NCBI RefSeq assembly: GCF_000970085.1 | Contig: NZ_CP009506.1 | Coordinates: 3,906,001 to 3,970,000, forward strand | Origin: Methanosarcina siciliae T4/M | GTDB lineage: Archaea; Halobacteriota; Methanosarcinia; Methanosarcinales; Methanosarcinaceae | Direction: 5' to 3' | DNA length: 64,000 bases | Part shown: in pieces, positions 62,863 to 64,000 of the stretch | How the letters are laid out: the number at the start of each line of letters is the position of its first letter | Numbering within the stretch: the first letter of the stretch is position 1 | Translations under genes and position numbers: made by a program | The notes under the pieces: generated by a model | The model's database searches: none | The model's input: only the letters and a program-made list of their open reading frames with translations | Told to the model about the DNA's origin: nothing

Positions 62863-63228
62863 ATGGCGGAAGAAAAAATAAACAAGCCTGCGGATCCTAA
62901 CAATCTTACCGAAGGCGAGAAAAAGCACATCCCAATAATCAACGTACCGGAAACTATCGTTGCAGGAGAGCCTTTTGATGTGACCGTGGAAGTGGGGATA
63001 ATTCCTCATGTAATGGAGGAAAAGCATCACATTGAATGGATCGAACTCTACCTCAACGACAAAAAAATAGGGAAGGCTGAACTCTCCTTAGAAAGCAAGA
63101 AGGCTGAAGCCACATTCACGGTTGAGGCCGACAAATCCCTGGCAGGAGAAGAGAGTAAACTCCGGGCTCTTGAAAACTGCAACATCCATGGGCTCTGGGA
63201 AGAGTTCATGACCATCAAGATGAGCTGA
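62863..63228 (+). CDS. Superoxide reductase (neelaredoxin type)
   Basis: This enzyme reduces superoxide to hydrogen peroxide in anaerobes. The 121-residue single-domain protein has the iron ligands His22 (KKHIPI), His49 and His55 (PHVMEEKHHIEWIEL), Cys106 and His109 (CNIHGLW), plus Glu19. There is no desulforedoxin domain, as in class II enzymes; the separate desulforedoxin-like protein at 61583 may supply it. Confidence 0.92.
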   Translation: MAEEKINKPADPNNLTEGEKKHIPIINVPETIVAGEPFDVTVEVGIIPHVMEEKHHIEWIELYLNDKKIGKAELSLESKKAEATFTVEADKSLAGEESKLRALENCNIHGLWEEFMTIKMS

Positions 63229-63511
63229 ATAGATCATCAAGATGAGTAAAGAGGAACTGACAGGGAAAATAGGAAGCTAGCTGGGTCCTGCTGCCTGAGG
63301 GAAAGTGAGAACTATAGCGTCTGAAGAGTAAACTTGCAGGAGGCTACGGAGAAAAAAATTCTTAACAGTAGACCTGCGTACCTGAGAGAACAGCAACACT
63401 CACGCGGCCTCAGGACAGGGCCCCAGTAAATCGAGAATACCCGGAGGAGAAAAGGCAAACGTGCACCTGGGAGACCTAAAAACCGGAGGGTGATGCCTGG
63501 AGGGAACGTCA
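63229..63511. other. Leader region of the cytochrome gene
   Basis: This 283-base stretch has no gene. It is purine-rich and richer in G+C than most spacers here, with potential stems (GGCC...GGGCC around 63398-63413). It may be a structured 5' leader. Confidence 0.35.
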
Positions 63512-64000
63512 GTGAAAAGCACGGGACTTTTGATTAGCATTTTTTTGTTTACAGGAATCTGGACATCCTCTGCCCTGGCAGACCCGAGCGGGCCCGGGGA
63601 CTTTACCTCGAGCCGGTTTTCTAAGTCCGGTCTCTGCTCGAACTGCCATGGGAGCAGTTTCGGGGAATGGGACGGCTCGATGCATTCGAATGCGGACAGC
63701 GACTTCTTTTACCAGGCAATGCTTCAGGAATACGGTGTAGCTGCAGAAGCCCAGGGGCTTCCTCCGGAGTTTTGTTCTCGCTGCCATACGCCCATAGGAA
63801 TGGTTTCGGCTGAAATCCCCCCCCTCGACGGCTCTAACCTCAGCGAGGTTGCAAAAGAAGGGGTCCAGTGTGATTTCTGCCACTCTATTGCCGAAAGCGA
63901 GGGGATAGGAAACGCCCCTTATGTCCTTGAGCCCGGAGATGTAAAATGGGGAAGCAGGAAGGATTCTGAATCCCCTTCCCATGAGATAGAAGCACATGAG
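63512..64000 (+). CDS. Multiheme c-type cytochrome (3' end outside window)
   Basis: This secreted cytochrome starts at GTG 63512, with GGAGGG seven bases upstream and an N-terminal signal (LLISIFLFTGIWTSSALA). The visible 163 residues hold three CxxCH heme sites: CSNCH, CSRCH and CDFCH. The sequence resembles cytochrome c family proteins with NapC/NrfH-like or tetraheme-type repeats (GSMHSNADSDFFYQAM). The frame is open to the window edge, so the number of hemes is at least three. It is probably part of the electron transport to acceptors outside the cell and shares the neighbourhood with fpoF. Confidence 0.9.
   Translation, partial: MKSTGLLISIFLFTGIWTSSALADPSGPGDFTSSRFSKSGLCSNCHGSSFGEWDGSMHSNADSDFFYQAMLQEYGVAAEAQGLPPEFCSRCHTPIGMVSAEIPPLDGSNLSEVAKEGVQCDFCHSIAESEGIGNAPYVLEPGDVKWGSRKDSESPSHEIEAHE

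Overview
The window comes from an archaeon of the Methanosarcina type. The evidence is an archaeal information-processing operon (aIF2-gamma, RpoE', Spt4, S24e, S27ae), the methanogenesis enzyme Mer next to the FpoF-type F420H2 oxidoreductase, a multiheme cytochrome c, very large PKD-domain surface proteins, AT-rich spacers with archaeal TATA boxes, and many GTG/TTG starts. The species cannot be fixed from the sequence alone.

Layout. (1) 1-3321: rightward operon aIF2-gamma (5' end outside the window), PIN protein, RpoE', Spt4, dephospho-CoA kinase, S24e, S27ae, with overlapping or very close genes. (2) 3322-28900: an accessory block. It holds two tandem paralogous microproteins, two giant secreted proteins (2936 and 1992 aa) with PKD, DUF3344, cohesin-like and dockerin-like modules, a smaller DUF3344 protein, long AT-rich spacers with MITE-like repeats and gene fossils, and a TPR membrane protein. 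(3) 29003-31193: Kae1-Bud32 and the XTP/dITP pyrophosphatase. These commonly sit close to the S27ae genes in archaea, so region 2 looks like an insertion into a conserved neighbourhood. (4) 31300-36621: paralogous small proteins, a membrane-anchored secreted protein, a cyclase-family hydrolase, a divergent ferredoxin/radical SAM pair and a membrane hydrolase.

(5) 36735-43903: a leftward cluster of 4'-phosphopantetheinyl transferase, acyl carrier protein, adenylate-forming ligase, WbpG-like amidotransferase, NadE-like synthetase, DUF362 ferredoxin and hexapeptide acyltransferase. I read it as a carrier-protein biosynthetic pathway, which is rare in archaea. It is the best candidate here for an undescribed system. 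(6) 44093-52469: a DUF2551 protein, a winged-helix membrane regulator, TasA/camelysin-like proteins with SipW-type signal peptides, two SipW-like signal peptidases, a sequon-rich PKD protein and a DUF5305 protein. Together they look like an archaeal surface-fibre secretion locus. A cis-prenyltransferase, which would make the lipid carrier for glycosylation, follows.

(7) 53945-64000: a DUF255/thioredoxin-fold protein, a cytochrome b5-like protein, a flavin-binding protein, a frameshifted PEP-synthase fragment, an Fap7/AK6 kinase, NMN adenylyltransferase, fpoF and mer. These are followed by an oxygen-defence set (desulforedoxin-like protein, two DUF2180 proteins, a carboxymuconolactone decarboxylase-family protein, superoxide reductase) and the start of a multiheme cytochrome c that runs off the end. 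No rRNA, tRNA or CRISPR array was seen.
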